The notes beneath the pieces were generated by a model. That model did not search any database, had not been told where the DNA came from, and was given only the letters and a program-made list of their open reading frames with translations. From contig CAMAZP010000006.1 in NCBI GenBank assembly GCA_945863605.1, positions 1 to 64,000 on the forward strand: a stretch of 64,000 nucleotides of DNA. Reading direction: 5' to 3'. Positions 35,561-44,381 of the stretch are shown here, piece by piece (within the stretch, counting starts at the first letter, position 1; every line of letters begins with the position of its first letter). The DNA is from Chitinophaga pinensis. GTDB taxonomy: Bacteria; Bacteroidota; Bacteroidia; Flavobacteriales_D; Crocinitomicaceae. A program made the translations under genes and the position numbers.

Positions 35561-35590
35561 AAAAAAAAGCCGATATTACTACCGACTTTA
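35561..35590 (-). terminator. Terminator of the cyclophilin gene
   Basis: On the minus strand AAAGTCG pairs with CGGCTTT (one U-G wobble) over a 10-base loop and runs into eight T residues, 29 bp after the cyclophilin stop. Confidence 0.6.
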
Positions 35591-35618
35591 TAAATTCAAT
35601 GTATTTCTTTACTGAAAA

Positions 35619-36074
35619 TTAATCCTCAAGAATTTGAATCGTATCAATGCTATCTCCTTGACGAATTTCATCAAGTACATCCAAACCTTCCGTAACAATT
35701 CCAAAGCACGTATGAACTCTATCTAAATGCGCTGTGTTTCTTCTTGAATGGCAAACGAAAAACTGAGAACCGCCTGTGTTTTTTCCGGCGTGCGCCATTG
35801 AAAGAACACCCCTATCATGAAATTGGTTTTCGCCAGTTAACTCACAATCAATCTTGTAACCAGGACCGCCAGTACCCGGCATTCCTTTTTCGCCATCACG
35901 TGTATTCGGACAACCTCCTTGAATTACGAAATCAGGAATAATACGGTGCCATTTCAATCCATCATAATAACCTGATTGTGCCAATTTTACGAAGTTAGCT
36001 ACGGTATTTGGAGCATCTTTATCATAAAATGTTACTTTCATGTCTCCCTTGTTTGTTTTGATAATTCCTTTCAT
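35619..36074 (-). CDS. Cyclophilin-type peptidyl-prolyl cis-trans isomerase
   Basis: The 151-residue cytoplasmic cyclophilin has 'GLKWHRIIPDFVIQGGCPN' (catalytic Arg), 'LSMAHAGKNTGGSQFFVC' and 'AHLDRVHTCFGIVTEGLDVL'. It has no signal peptide, so it acts on cytoplasmic proteins. It is slightly shorter than PpiB (164). The promoter probably lies in the 174-bp gap shared with the divergent hypothetical gene. Confidence 0.93.
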   Translation of the reverse strand: MKGIIKTNKGDMKVTFYDKDAPNTVANFVKLAQSGYYDGLKWHRIIPDFVIQGGCPNTRDGEKGMPGTGGPGYKIDCELTGENQFHDRGVLSMAHAGKNTGGSQFFVCHSRRNTAHLDRVHTCFGIVTEGLDVLDEIRQGDSIDTIQILED

Positions 36075-36211
36075 TTATTTTTTTTTACAAAATTAATTCT
36101 AGTTATTAATACTCAAACATAGAGTTTTAAACAATGAGATAGTCACATGTCTGTTGAAAACTTAGTTAATAACGATTTAACATTGTGTTTAAGATAGTTA
36201 TGTATGTACAC

Positions 36212-36219
36212 TAATTTTG
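36212..36219 (+). promoter_or_regulatory. -7 element of the 36249 gene
   Basis: TAATTTTG matches TAnnTTTG, 29 bp before the ATG at 36249. The only TTG upstream is 26 bp away, outside the usual 17-23 window, so support is moderate. Confidence 0.4.
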
Positions 36220-36248
36220 TGAATATACCAATACATAAAACGATATAA

Positions 36249-36785
36249 ATGTTTAGCACATTGATAAAAAAGAAACTAGGCGACAATCAAGTCGCGAATG
36301 TTTTTATAAATGCTATTTTTGATAGTGTTGACAAAGGATTCAAGGAAGTTGCTTCAATAATAAATGAAGATCCAGCATTTGTTAATTGCCCAAATATTAA
36401 TGAAAAACAAAACGGTGAGTTTAGTTTAATTGTACTTGTAGGTAATTTATCTTTTTTAGAAAGTACATTCGAAGCAGATCAAGCTGCACGCGTAGAGAAT
36501 ATAATTTTCGAGAAACTTGCTAAAATGTATGAGATGGATATAAATTCTTTTAAAAATTTAATTCGTGATTATCAAAGTTTCATTGTACGCGTAAACCATC
36601 CCTCCAAAAACTGGATTTATGGCATGTCAAAAGCTGTTTTCCACAAATACAAATTAAATAATTTCCAAGACGAATATTTCAAAAGAATGCAAGCACCTAA
36701 TCCATTATTCTTAAAAAGGATGGATGAAGTGATGAGTAATTTCATATGGAATTGGGATGCATTCTTTAAAAAATACAGATTGTAA
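36249..36785 (+). CDS. Conserved hypothetical protein
   Basis: The 178-residue protein has no signal peptide or transmembrane segment. Features: an N-terminal helical region ('VANVFINAIFDSVDKGFKEV'), 'FSLIVLVGNLSFLESTFE', then helices with 'RVENIIFEKLAKMYEM' and a basic, aromatic C-terminus ('NFIWNWDAFFKKYRL'). The clean spacing, upstream promoter and codon use like its neighbours argue that it is real. I do not recognise a domain family. Confidence 0.72.
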   Translation: MFSTLIKKKLGDNQVANVFINAIFDSVDKGFKEVASIINEDPAFVNCPNINEKQNGEFSLIVLVGNLSFLESTFEADQAARVENIIFEKLAKMYEMDINSFKNLIRDYQSFIVRVNHPSKNWIYGMSKAVFHKYKLNNFQDEYFKRMQAPNPLFLKRMDEVMSNFIWNWDAFFKKYRL

Positions 36786-36816
36786 GTAAATTTAAATTCA
36801 ATAATAGTTAACTAAC

Positions 36817-37260
36817 ATGCTAAGACGTTTTCTTGTAATCACAATTTTAATGAGCGTTTCTTTCACTTACGCTCAAATAGATCAGACGTACCAAAATAAA
36901 GTCAAGACGATGCTACAATCTTCAGGTGGCATTGAAGCATATAAAGTAGCTATCACTCAAATGTTCACTTTTTATAAACAACAATACCCAGACATACCAG
37001 TTAAGTTTTGGAATGAGTTTGAAGGGGAATTTTTAAAAACTTCAATGGATGAATTAGTTTCTTTGATAGCACCTGTCTATTACAGACATTTAACATACGA
37101 AGATTTAAACCAAATTATTGCTTTCTATGAATCACCAGCCGGAAAAAAATTATCTGGTTCACAAGCCGCAATAACTGCAGAATCAATGTCAGTTGGAGAA
37201 GAATGGGGAACACGTATTAGTGAAAAAGTATTAAGTAAATTAAAAGAAAAGGGATACTAA
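36817..37260 (+). CDS. Exported DUF2059 protein
   Basis: The 147-residue protein has a signal peptide ('LVITILMSVSFTYAQ'). The DUF2059 core follows ('MFTFYKQQYPDIPVKFWNEF', 'YYRHLTYEDLNQIIAFYESP', 'GKKLSGSQAAI'). The family is periplasmic or exported and of unknown function. It is 31 bp after the hypothetical gene, so possibly co-transcribed. Confidence 0.85.
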   Translation: MLRRFLVITILMSVSFTYAQIDQTYQNKVKTMLQSSGGIEAYKVAITQMFTFYKQQYPDIPVKFWNEFEGEFLKTSMDELVSLIAPVYYRHLTYEDLNQIIAFYESPAGKKLSGSQAAITAESMSVGEEWGTRISEKVLSKLKEKGY

Positions 37261-37346
37261 ACCAATATTTATATAGATTTAACACAAAAAGATTTAGTAA
37301 ATTATTGTTATTACAAGGTTATTACTAATCAAATTATAGGTTAGAT

Positions 37347-38015
37347 TTATATAACTCTAATTTCTTCTAACAAATCCCTCATTGACTCAAATTGAAAATC
37401 TGCCAGTGCAAGTTTTGGGTTTGGAAAATGAGTTTTTTCAGGAATACAAACTACTTTCATTTTCGCAGCAAGCCCAGAAATTACACCGTTGAATGAATCT
37501 TCAATTACTAAACATTTTGTTGGATGGATGGCTAATTTTTTAGCGACGGTTAAATAAACTGCAGGATGTGGCTTTCCGTAATCTTCTGTTTCTGCCGAGT
37601 GCGTAAAATCAAAGAAATCTGAAATTACTAATTCCTTAAGAACAATTCTAATCAAACGTGAAGATGAGGAAGTTGCTAAACCAATTTTTAGACCTTTCGA
37701 TTTTAAAAAAGTTAACGTTTCAAGAACGCCAGTAAGAGGTTTTGCGTTTGCCGCTATTAAATCCTCCATTTTTGAAATTATTTTTTCTTGAATGGCTTCT
37801 TCATTTACAATTCCCCAAGATTCGTGTAGGTTCCAAAAGTGAATAACCTCATCTATTCTTAGACCAACAGTTTTTTGGAAATCTGATTTTTGTAGCGTTG
37901 AGCCTAACTCAGAAAAAACAGTATCCATAGCAATTTTCCACAAAGGTTCAGAATCAATTAAGACGCCATCCATATCAAAAATTACAGCCTCAAAATCACT
38001 AATTTTTATACTCAT
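37347..38015 (-). CDS. HAD-family hexitol phosphatase / beta-phosphoglucomutase-like
   Basis: The 222-residue protein has HAD motif I 'AVIFDMDGVLIDSEPLWKIA' (nucleophile Asp13 and acid Asp15), motif II 'LATSSSSRL', motif III Lys in 'YGKPHPAVYL' and motif IV 'CLVIEDSFNGVISGLAA'. The 'DSEPLW' cap start is typical of HxpB (YniC)-type hexitol/sugar phosphatases. Its start codon overlaps the upstream gene's stop by one base. Confidence 0.85.
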   Translation of the reverse strand: MSIKISDFEAVIFDMDGVLIDSEPLWKIAMDTVFSELGSTLQKSDFQKTVGLRIDEVIHFWNLHESWGIVNEEAIQEKIISKMEDLIAANAKPLTGVLETLTFLKSKGLKIGLATSSSSRLIRIVLKELVISDFFDFTHSAETEDYGKPHPAVYLTVAKKLAIHPTKCLVIEDSFNGVISGLAAKMKVVCIPEKTHFPNPKLALADFQFESMRDLLEEIRVI

Positions 38016-38848
38016 TATTTTAAAGAAATTCGATATATTTTTTGTTTACCAATTAATTTTTGGAATTCATTAGCAACATAAATTTCATCATCCTTAATGA
38101 CAGTTATTGCTTCTTTTTGATTGTATTCTTTATAATAATATTGCTTCAAAAGATTGAATTTCCCTTTATTTAATGAGTATTTCAAAACACGGTTGTAGGT
38201 AATTAAATAAAAACAATCGTTTAAGAAATCACCTCCTGTTACGCTATCAAACATCCAACTTTTGGAACCAATTTTAATGGCATACTCCTTTTTAAGAATT
38301 ACATGTTTATTTTTTTGAAATTGAAAACGATATACATTTGAAATTCCATCGAAGGGATCTGTTCTGTTTTTGGTAAAAATCCATAGGAAATCATTTGCAA
38401 ATAGCAAACATTCTGCATCAAAATTCATTGTTTTTTTTTCTGGAGGAAATGCTTCTTGATTACTATATTCAAACGTCATTAAATCTGAACTAATTGTATC
38501 ATGATCTAATGCATCTTTCCAAGAAACACGTATAATTGAAAGATTCTTTCGTTTATTATTATTATTTCCGAAATCTCCAATAAATAGGAAGTCTCCAGCT
38601 ATTGCAATATCTTCCCAATCAGTATTTTTAACTCCTTGAATAAAAACACGTTTTATAATTTTTCCATTAATTGGATTTAGAAAATATAGTAATGGTTGAT
38701 TACCACCATCATTATGAGCTACAAGTAAAGTGTCATTTAAGAACTGAATCCCTGAGATTTCTTTTAATTCCTCTGAAAGGATAGTTGATTTTTGAGAAAA
38801 AGCATAGAAGCTGAAAATACAAAATAAGAAAATATATCCATTTTTCAT
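38015..38848 (-). CDS. Secreted beta-propeller-like protein
   Basis: The 277-residue protein has a signal peptide ('FLFCIFSFYAFSQ'). The body has recurrent strands with 'EISGIQFLNDTLLVAHNDGG', 'TDWEDIAIAGDFLFIGDFGN', 'FDAECLLFANDFLWIFTKN' and 'AITVIKDDEIYVANEF'. These resemble the SdiA-regulated/phytase-like propeller proteins in which 'WEDIA' and 'GDFGNN' recur. No T9SS domain is seen. It sits in a tightly packed three-gene unit with the CorC-like and HAD genes (overlaps of 4 and 1 bp). Function is unknown. Confidence 0.75.
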   Translation of the reverse strand: MKNGYIFLFCIFSFYAFSQKSTILSEELKEISGIQFLNDTLLVAHNDGGNQPLLYFLNPINGKIIKRVFIQGVKNTDWEDIAIAGDFLFIGDFGNNNNKRKNLSIIRVSWKDALDHDTISSDLMTFEYSNQEAFPPEKKTMNFDAECLLFANDFLWIFTKNRTDPFDGISNVYRFQFQKNKHVILKKEYAIKIGSKSWMFDSVTGGDFLNDCFYLITYNRVLKYSLNKGKFNLLKQYYYKEYNQKEAITVIKDDEIYVANEFQKLIGKQKIYRISLK

Positions 38849-40101
38849 TTATCGATGATTAGACGTACTTTTTCAATTTTTCTATCGCTAACTTCTTCAA
38901 TAATAAATTTATAACTTCCGATACGGAGTGTTGTTTTTTGTTCAGGAATCTTTTCTAGGTGAAAAATCATCAGCCCGGCAAGTGTTTCATATTCGTTTGA
39001 TTCTTCGAGATCTAAATTATATGTTTCATTCAAATAATCAATATCAACACGAGCTGAAAATAGGTATTCTTTGTCGTTGATTCGCTCCTCTAACCAATCT
39101 TCATTATCGTGCTCATCTTCAATTTCACCAAAGATTTCTTCAATTACATCCTCCAAAGTTATGATTCCAGCTGTACCACCGTATTCGTCAGTTACAACTG
39201 CCAAACTTCCTGCTTGTTTGGTAAATTTTTCCAATAATTCTTTACCTGTTATAACAGTTGGAACAAAACTAATTGGTTTTAATACTTGCTTGATAGATTG
39301 TGGTCTAGTAAATAAATCATAGGAATGTACGTATCCAATAATATTGTCAATCGAATCGCGATATACAATAATCTTAGAAAGTCCTTTATTGATAAATTGT
39401 CTTTGAACTATTTCTAACTCTTCTTCAATATCAACAGCTATAATTTCTGTTCTAGGAACCATGCAATCACGTGCTTTTACATTTGAAAAATCTAAAGCAT
39501 TTCTTAAGATAAGCATTTCGTTACTAAATTCTTGCTCTGATTTAATTCGTGAAGATAAATCATCAACGTAATGCTCTAAATCAACCTTGGAAAAAACTTT
39601 ATCGGAATTTTGGTTTTGTACTCCAAATAATTTTAAAATCAAGTTGCTCAATAGTAATATTATTTGGGTTGGAAGGTACAATACCCAAAAAATAATCAGT
39701 AATAATAGACTACCAAAATTTAAAAATTTGTTGGGGTTAATTTGCACGATTGCTTTTGGTAAGAACTCTGCCGTCACAAGTACTAACAAAGTTGATAACA
39801 ATGTTTGGAGGATTAGAATTGAAGCATTATTGTTAATTCCAAAATCTGTTATTATCGGATTAAGGATATTTGCAGCTGAAATACCATATACAACAAGTGC
39901 TATATTATTTCCAAGCAACAGCATGGCAATCATAATAGAATCCTTTTTGTAAAGCAGTGAGAGGATTTTTCCTTGATAAGTCTTTTGTTTTATTTGAACT
40001 TCAATCTTTAATCTATTCGAAGCTAAATAAGCCAATTCCATTCCTGAAAAAAAAGCAGATAGAAGTAATGCTATAAAAACTAATAAATAATCAAAATTCA
40101 T
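38845..40101 (-). CDS. CorC/HlyC-type (CNNM-like) membrane transporter
   Basis: The 418-residue protein has a DUF21 membrane domain (~1-180, with 'AFFSGMELAYLASNR' and 'LLGNNIALVVYG'). A CBS pair follows (~205-325; 'CMVPRTEIIAVD', 'GSLAVVTDEYGGTAGIITLED'), then the CorC_HlyC domain (~335-415). Family knowledge: these proteins handle Mg2+/Co2+ efflux or resistance. It resembles gliding protein GldE in layout but lacks a gldD neighbour, so I keep the general name. It is first gene of the unit with 38015 and 37347. Confidence 0.88.
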   Translation of the reverse strand: MNFDYLLVFIALLLSAFFSGMELAYLASNRLKIEVQIKQKTYQGKILSLLYKKDSIMIAMLLLGNNIALVVYGISAANILNPIITDFGINNNASILILQTLLSTLLVLVTAEFLPKAIVQINPNKFLNFGSLLLLIIFWVLYLPTQIILLLSNLILKLFGVQNQNSDKVFSKVDLEHYVDDLSSRIKSEQEFSNEMLILRNALDFSNVKARDCMVPRTEIIAVDIEEELEIVQRQFINKGLSKIIVYRDSIDNIIGYVHSYDLFTRPQSIKQVLKPISFVPTVITGKELLEKFTKQAGSLAVVTDEYGGTAGIITLEDVIEEIFGEIEDEHDNEDWLEERINDKEYLFSARVDIDYLNETYNLDLEESNEYETLAGLMIFHLEKIPEQKTTLRIGSYKFIIEEVSDRKIEKVRLIIDK

Positions 40102-40119
40102 ATTTTTGAATGCTTATAT

Positions 40120-41394
40120 TTATATGACGTCATATCCTATATCTTTTCTGAAGAAAGCATTCTCAAACTGAATTTTAGAAATCGAATCATAACTTTTTTC
40201 AATTGCAACTTCTAAGTTTTTACCATAAGAGGTAACTGCCAATACCCGACCACCAGCTGTAAGAACAGATGGACCGTCTGAAACAGTACCTGCATGAAAA
40301 ACAAGACTGTCAACAATTCCATTCAAACCATAAATTTGTTTTCCTTTTTCATAACTTTCAGGATAACCACCAGCAACCATCATTATGGTAGCTACACTTT
40401 TATCTGTAAATTGAATATCCCTTTCAGATAAAGTATTTGTTGCAACACCTTCAAACAAATCGATTATATCCGATTTTAAACGCGGAATAACTACCTCGGT
40501 TTCAGGGTCACCCATACGGCAATTGTATTCTATTACATATGGATCACCTTTCACACTTATTAAACCAAAGAAAATAAATCCTTTATAGTCAATCCCTTCA
40601 GTTTTTAAACCTTTAACAGTTGGAACGATGATACGATTATGAACTTTATCCATAAAAGCAGCATCGGCAAATGGAACTGGAGAAACAGCACCCATTCCAC
40701 CTGTGTTTAAACCTGTGTCGCCTTCCCCTATTCTTTTGTAATCTTTTGCTTCAGGTAATAATTTAAAGGAATCTCCATCTGTAATAACAAAAACTGAAAG
40801 TTCAATACCTGCTAAAAATTGTTCAATCACAACTTTCGCACTTGCTTTTCCAAATTTTTGATGCTCCAACATACTTCTTAATTCGAGCTCTGCTTCGTCG
40901 AGGTTTTTCAATATCAAAACACCTTTTCCTGCTGCTAAACCATCGGCTTTAAGAACGTATGGGGCTTTCATATTACGTAAAAACTTGATACCTTCTTCTA
41001 TTGTTTCAGCAGTAAATGTCCCATATTTTGCGGTTGGGATACTGTGACGATTCATAAATGCTTTTGCAAAATCTTTACTTCCTTCCAATTGAGCACCAAT
41101 TTTACTAGGACCAATCAAAGCTACTTTACGTAGTTTTTCTTCGAGTTTAAAGAAATCATAAATTCCATTCACAAGTGGTTCTTCAGGTCCTACTACTACC
41201 ATTTCAATATTATTGTCAAGCACAAAATCTTTTATTGCAGTAAAATCTGTAGGTGAAATTGCTACATTTTTTCCAAACTGACGTGTACCTGCATTTCCTG
41301 GAGCTATAAACAATTCATCCAAAATTGAGCTTTGTGCAATTTTCCAAGCTAAAGCGTGCTCTCTACCCCCAGAACCAAGTAATAATATTTTCAT
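40120..41394 (-). CDS. purD: Phosphoribosylamine-glycine ligase
   Basis: The start at 41394 (MKILLLGSGGREHALAW) overlaps the purQ stop as ATGA; an earlier ATG would add two residues. The 424-residue ATP-grasp enzyme has 'GPEEPLVNGI', 'YVLKADGLAAGKGVLIL', 'GEGDTGLNTGGMGAVSPVPF' and 'YNCRMGDPETEVVIPRL'. It makes GAR in purine synthesis. It is coupled to purQ. Confidence 0.96.
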   Translation of the reverse strand: MKILLLGSGGREHALAWKIAQSSILDELFIAPGNAGTRQFGKNVAISPTDFTAIKDFVLDNNIEMVVVGPEEPLVNGIYDFFKLEEKLRKVALIGPSKIGAQLEGSKDFAKAFMNRHSIPTAKYGTFTAETIEEGIKFLRNMKAPYVLKADGLAAGKGVLILKNLDEAELELRSMLEHQKFGKASAKVVIEQFLAGIELSVFVITDGDSFKLLPEAKDYKRIGEGDTGLNTGGMGAVSPVPFADAAFMDKVHNRIIVPTVKGLKTEGIDYKGFIFFGLISVKGDPYVIEYNCRMGDPETEVVIPRLKSDIIDLFEGVATNTLSERDIQFTDKSVATIMMVAGGYPESYEKGKQIYGLNGIVDSLVFHAGTVSDGPSVLTAGGRVLAVTSYGKNLEVAIEKSYDSISKIQFENAFFRKDIGYDVI

Positions 41395-42080
41395 GAACAA
41401 TGACTTAATATAGAATTAAAAATTGCCAAACCATCTGTATTTGCTAATAACGGATCTGCTGCTCTTTCCGGATGTGGCATCATTCCAAATACATTTTTGG
41501 TTTTATTTGTGATACCTGCAATATTCAATAGCGAGCCGTTTGGATTACTTAAATCATTAACATTTCCTAAGTCATCACAATAACTAAATAATATTTGATC
41601 ATTATCTTGTAAAGACTTTAATGTTGCTTCTGATGCATGAAATCTTCCTTCTCCATGTGCTATTGGAATTTTATAAACAGCATTAGAATCTAAATCTCTT
41701 GTTATTGGTGAATTAGTTGAAATCACTTTCAGATTTACGTTTTTACAAATAAAACGTTGATTATTGTTATGTAATAGCGCACCATCTAAAAGTCCTGATT
41801 CAGTTAAAATTTGAAAACCATTACAAATTCCCAAAACATAACCACCTTTGTTAGCATGATTAATAACTTCAGTCATTATTGGTGAGAACTTAGCAATTGC
41901 TCCTGATCTTAAATAATCTCCATAAGAAAAACCACCTGGTAAAACTACAAAATCTACACCTTGGAGGTCTGTGTCTTTGTGCCATAGATTAACAAGCTCT
42001 TTACCTAATAAATCATGTAGTACATAAATCATATCTTGGTCACAATTGGAGCCTGGGAAAGTTACAATTCCAAATTTCAT
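41391..42080 (-). CDS. purQ: Phosphoribosylformylglycinamidine synthase glutaminase subunit
   Basis: The 229-residue class I amidotransferase has 'FGIVTFPGSNCDQDM', the nucleophile Cys in 'VLGICNGFQILTESGLL' and the His/Glu pair in 'FGMMPHPERAADPLL'. It supplies ammonia to PurL for FGAM synthesis. A separate purQ implies the small-PurL type of complex; purL and purS are not in the window. It forms an operon with purD and probably the upstream DUF6427 gene (35-bp gap). Confidence 0.96.
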   Translation of the reverse strand: MKFGIVTFPGSNCDQDMIYVLHDLLGKELVNLWHKDTDLQGVDFVVLPGGFSYGDYLRSGAIAKFSPIMTEVINHANKGGYVLGICNGFQILTESGLLDGALLHNNNQRFICKNVNLKVISTNSPITRDLDSNAVYKIPIAHGEGRFHASEATLKSLQDNDQILFSYCDDLGNVNDLSNPNGSLLNIAGITNKTKNVFGMMPHPERAADPLLANTDGLAIFNSILSHCS

Positions 42081-42115
42081 TTTACTTTTTTAAAATTATG
42101 TCAAAATTAATCAAA

Positions 42116-43084
42116 TTACATGCTGTATTGGGGTGAGAAAATAAAAAATTTCAACACTGAGTAAAGCATAATTAGATATATAAAAATTGTTGAAATAATT
42201 CCATAGTATTTGTGGTATAATGAATAACTGAATATCATTGAAAGTGGTATCAAAAGAAGACTAAAACTTTCAATTTGTTTGTTTGTAAATAAATCTAAAA
42301 ACCCCAGCATCAATGCTAAAACTACAAAAACGAAAACAATTTGGATTTGCTTTTTAAACCTTATTGATGACTTTAATAAACGGGTGCTCAAACCTAAAAA
42401 ACTCAGAATAAACAAAATTGAAAATATAGAAATTACAAGTAAATAATCAGTTTGTAGTTGATAATTTAATTTATAATCTGCTGAAATCTCAAAAATTGCA
42501 TAGTTATAACACCATAAATAAACAGCCAAGAAGATGAACGGGGTAATAAAACCAAAAAAACATACAACCATTTCTCTGATATAAAAAGGACGTATTATTA
42601 GTATAATTACTACAAGTAGGGGAAAAGAAATAACCAAAGGTGGATAAAAAGTTGTTGCAATTCCTGCGAATAAAGAAGCATTAAAAACTCGAGATCGACC
42701 ATCTTCATTCTGTTTCAATTTAAAAAACTGATACAACATTAAAATCATTAAAGAATGTGATATTAGCAATCCATTTAAACTATAAAATGAGTTGTAAAAA
42801 CTCATTAGTAAAATGTATAATAGAGCGATAACGTAAATATTCTTTTCAAAAAACTCATTGATATTAAATAATGCATTTAATCCAATAGCATTTGATAAAA
42901 CAATAAATACACTTATAGAACCAAAATAACTTGTATTGAATTTGTGACTTTTCCATAATCCTAAGTTTACTTTATTATAATTCACATAATATTCAGTATT
43001 ATAACTTAGAAGTAAATACACACTAATAACTAGTGGTAGAAGAAGTAGAACCCAAATTCTATTCTCCATAAATAGACGAATCAT
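42116..43084 (-). CDS. DUF6427-type polytopic membrane protein
   Basis: The 322-residue protein has about 9-10 transmembrane helices and few polar loops. The N-terminus 'MIRLFMENRIWVLLLLPL' and position upstream of purine genes match a Bacteroidota family annotated DUF6427. Family function is unknown. The C-terminus ends in a hydrophobic helix ('IISTIFIYLIMLYSVLKFFI'). Confidence 0.75.
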   Translation of the reverse strand: MIRLFMENRIWVLLLLPLVISVYLLLSYNTEYYVNYNKVNLGLWKSHKFNTSYFGSISVFIVLSNAIGLNALFNINEFFEKNIYVIALLYILLMSFYNSFYSLNGLLISHSLMILMLYQFFKLKQNEDGRSRVFNASLFAGIATTFYPPLVISFPLLVVIILIIRPFYIREMVVCFFGFITPFIFLAVYLWCYNYAIFEISADYKLNYQLQTDYLLVISIFSILFILSFLGLSTRLLKSSIRFKKQIQIVFVFVVLALMLGFLDLFTNKQIESFSLLLIPLSMIFSYSLYHKYYGIISTIFIYLIMLYSVLKFFIFSPQYSM

Positions 43085-43211
43085 ACAACGAAAATATTCA
43101 TTTTAAGTGGTAATTGCGTGAAATTGTGAATAACTCAATTAAATTGTTTAAACATGTTGTTATTATTATTTAAAAATATAAAATCAGTTATGCCTATTTA
43201 ATCAAAAATTT

Positions 43212-43219
43212 TACCTTTG
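43212..43219 (+). promoter_or_regulatory. -7 element of the DksA/TraR-like gene
   Basis: TACCTTTG matches TAnnTTTG, with TTATG exactly around the 19-bp position upstream (imperfect -33). The ATG at 43262 is 42 bp downstream. Confidence 0.5.
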
Positions 43220-43261
43220 CTATCCCAAAAATTTAAACAATTTGAACATAAATAAAGGATT

Positions 43262-43642
43262 ATGACAAAGGAAAAAAATAAATATTCAGATGCAGATCTT
43301 GAGGAATTTAAGTTATTAATAAATAATAAATTAAAAGAAGCACAAGAGGATTATAAATTGTTACTTGGTTCTCTCTCACACAATGATGATCATGGTACAG
43401 ATGATACTGGAAGAACATTCAATATGATGGAAGATGGTTCAGAAACACTATCCAGAGAGGAAGTTGCTCAATTAGCAGCAAGACAAGAAAAATTTATTCA
43501 AAATTTAAATGCCGCTTTAATGCGTATTCAGAATAAAACATATGGTATTTGTCGTGTTAATGGGACACTTATACCTAAAGAACGATTAAGATTAGTTCCG
43601 CATGCAACAATGAGCATAGATGCAAAAAACGCACAAAAATAA
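43262..43642 (+). CDS. DksA/TraR-family regulator with degenerate zinc finger
   Basis: The 126-residue protein has an N-terminal coiled coil (~1-75: 'YSDADLEEFKLLINNKLKEA'), the family segment 'MMEDGSETLSREEVAQLAAR', and a C-terminal 'TYGICRVNGTLIPKERLRLV' knuckle. Only one cysteine remains of the usual C4 site, as in other Bacteroidota members that bind no zinc. It probably binds RNA polymerase in the secondary channel. It is 3 bp upstream of lspA, so the two are co-transcribed. Confidence 0.88.
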   Translation: MTKEKNKYSDADLEEFKLLINNKLKEAQEDYKLLLGSLSHNDDHGTDDTGRTFNMMEDGSETLSREEVAQLAARQEKFIQNLNAALMRIQNKTYGICRVNGTLIPKERLRLVPHATMSIDAKNAQK

Positions 43643-43645
43643 TTA

Positions 43646-44305
43646 GTGAAAAAAAAGCTATCTATTATTGGAATAATCATTTTGACTTTATTGATTATTG
43701 ATCAAGTAGTCAAAATTAACATCAAAACCTCATTTTCTTCTGATGAAGTAAGATATGTAATTGGAAACTGGTTTGCATTACATTATATTGAAAACCAAGG
43801 AATGGCTTTCGGAACAACCTTTGGGTCGGAAATGTGGCACAAACTTGCATTGAGTATTTTTAGAATAATTGCAATCATCGCATTAGCATATTACATTTTT
43901 TCTGAAGCAAAAAAAGGTTCTAAAATGGAATTTTTAATTGCCGTAAGTTTTGTTTTTGCTGGAGCAACAGGAAATCTTCTTGACTCCATGTTTTATGATT
44001 ACTTTTTTTCTTTTAATCCTTGTGAAGGTTTCAATCAACTACAAGGTTCTGGTTTAAAAATGAATTGCACCGATTATGGTTTCACTTATCCAGTTGAAGT
44101 GCGACACAAAGGTTTCCTTTTTGGAAATGTGGTAGATATGTTTCAATTCAATGTTAATTGGCCAAAATGGGTTCCTTATGTTGGTGGTAATCAGATTTTT
44201 CCAGCAATTTGGAATGTTGCAGATGCTTGCATAACTCTTGGAATTTTTACCATCATTCTTCGTCAAAAAGTTTATTTCCCAAAGAAAAAAGAAGGGGAAG
44301 CATAA
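43646..44305 (+). CDS. lspA: Lipoprotein signal peptidase (signal peptidase II)
   Basis: The GTG start at 43646 gives a 219-residue protein with four transmembrane helices. The catalytic aspartates are in 'ATGNLLDSMFYD' and 'AIWNVADACITLGI'. Family motif 'YIENQGMAFG' is also present. It cleaves diacylglyceryl-modified prolipoproteins in the inner membrane. It is longer than E. coli LspA (164) because of a ~40-residue insert between the catalytic motifs, usual in Bacteroidota. Confidence 0.95.
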   Translation: MKKKLSIIGIIILTLLIIDQVVKINIKTSFSSDEVRYVIGNWFALHYIENQGMAFGTTFGSEMWHKLALSIFRIIAIIALAYYIFSEAKKGSKMEFLIAVSFVFAGATGNLLDSMFYDYFFSFNPCEGFNQLQGSGLKMNCTDYGFTYPVEVRHKGFLFGNVVDMFQFNVNWPKWVPYVGGNQIFPAIWNVADACITLGIFTIILRQKVYFPKKKEGEA

Positions 44306-44381
44306 TTTCTTTTCTAAACAAATCAATACCTTTTCCTTAACAAATTACTCAGTAAAATACTTTATACTTGTTTAGGGAAAC

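Noticed and set aside
38845..40101. Gliding motility protein GldE
   Set aside because: The domain order fits, but gldD is not adjacent and the neighbours are unrelated; a general CorC/HlyC transporter is the safer call.
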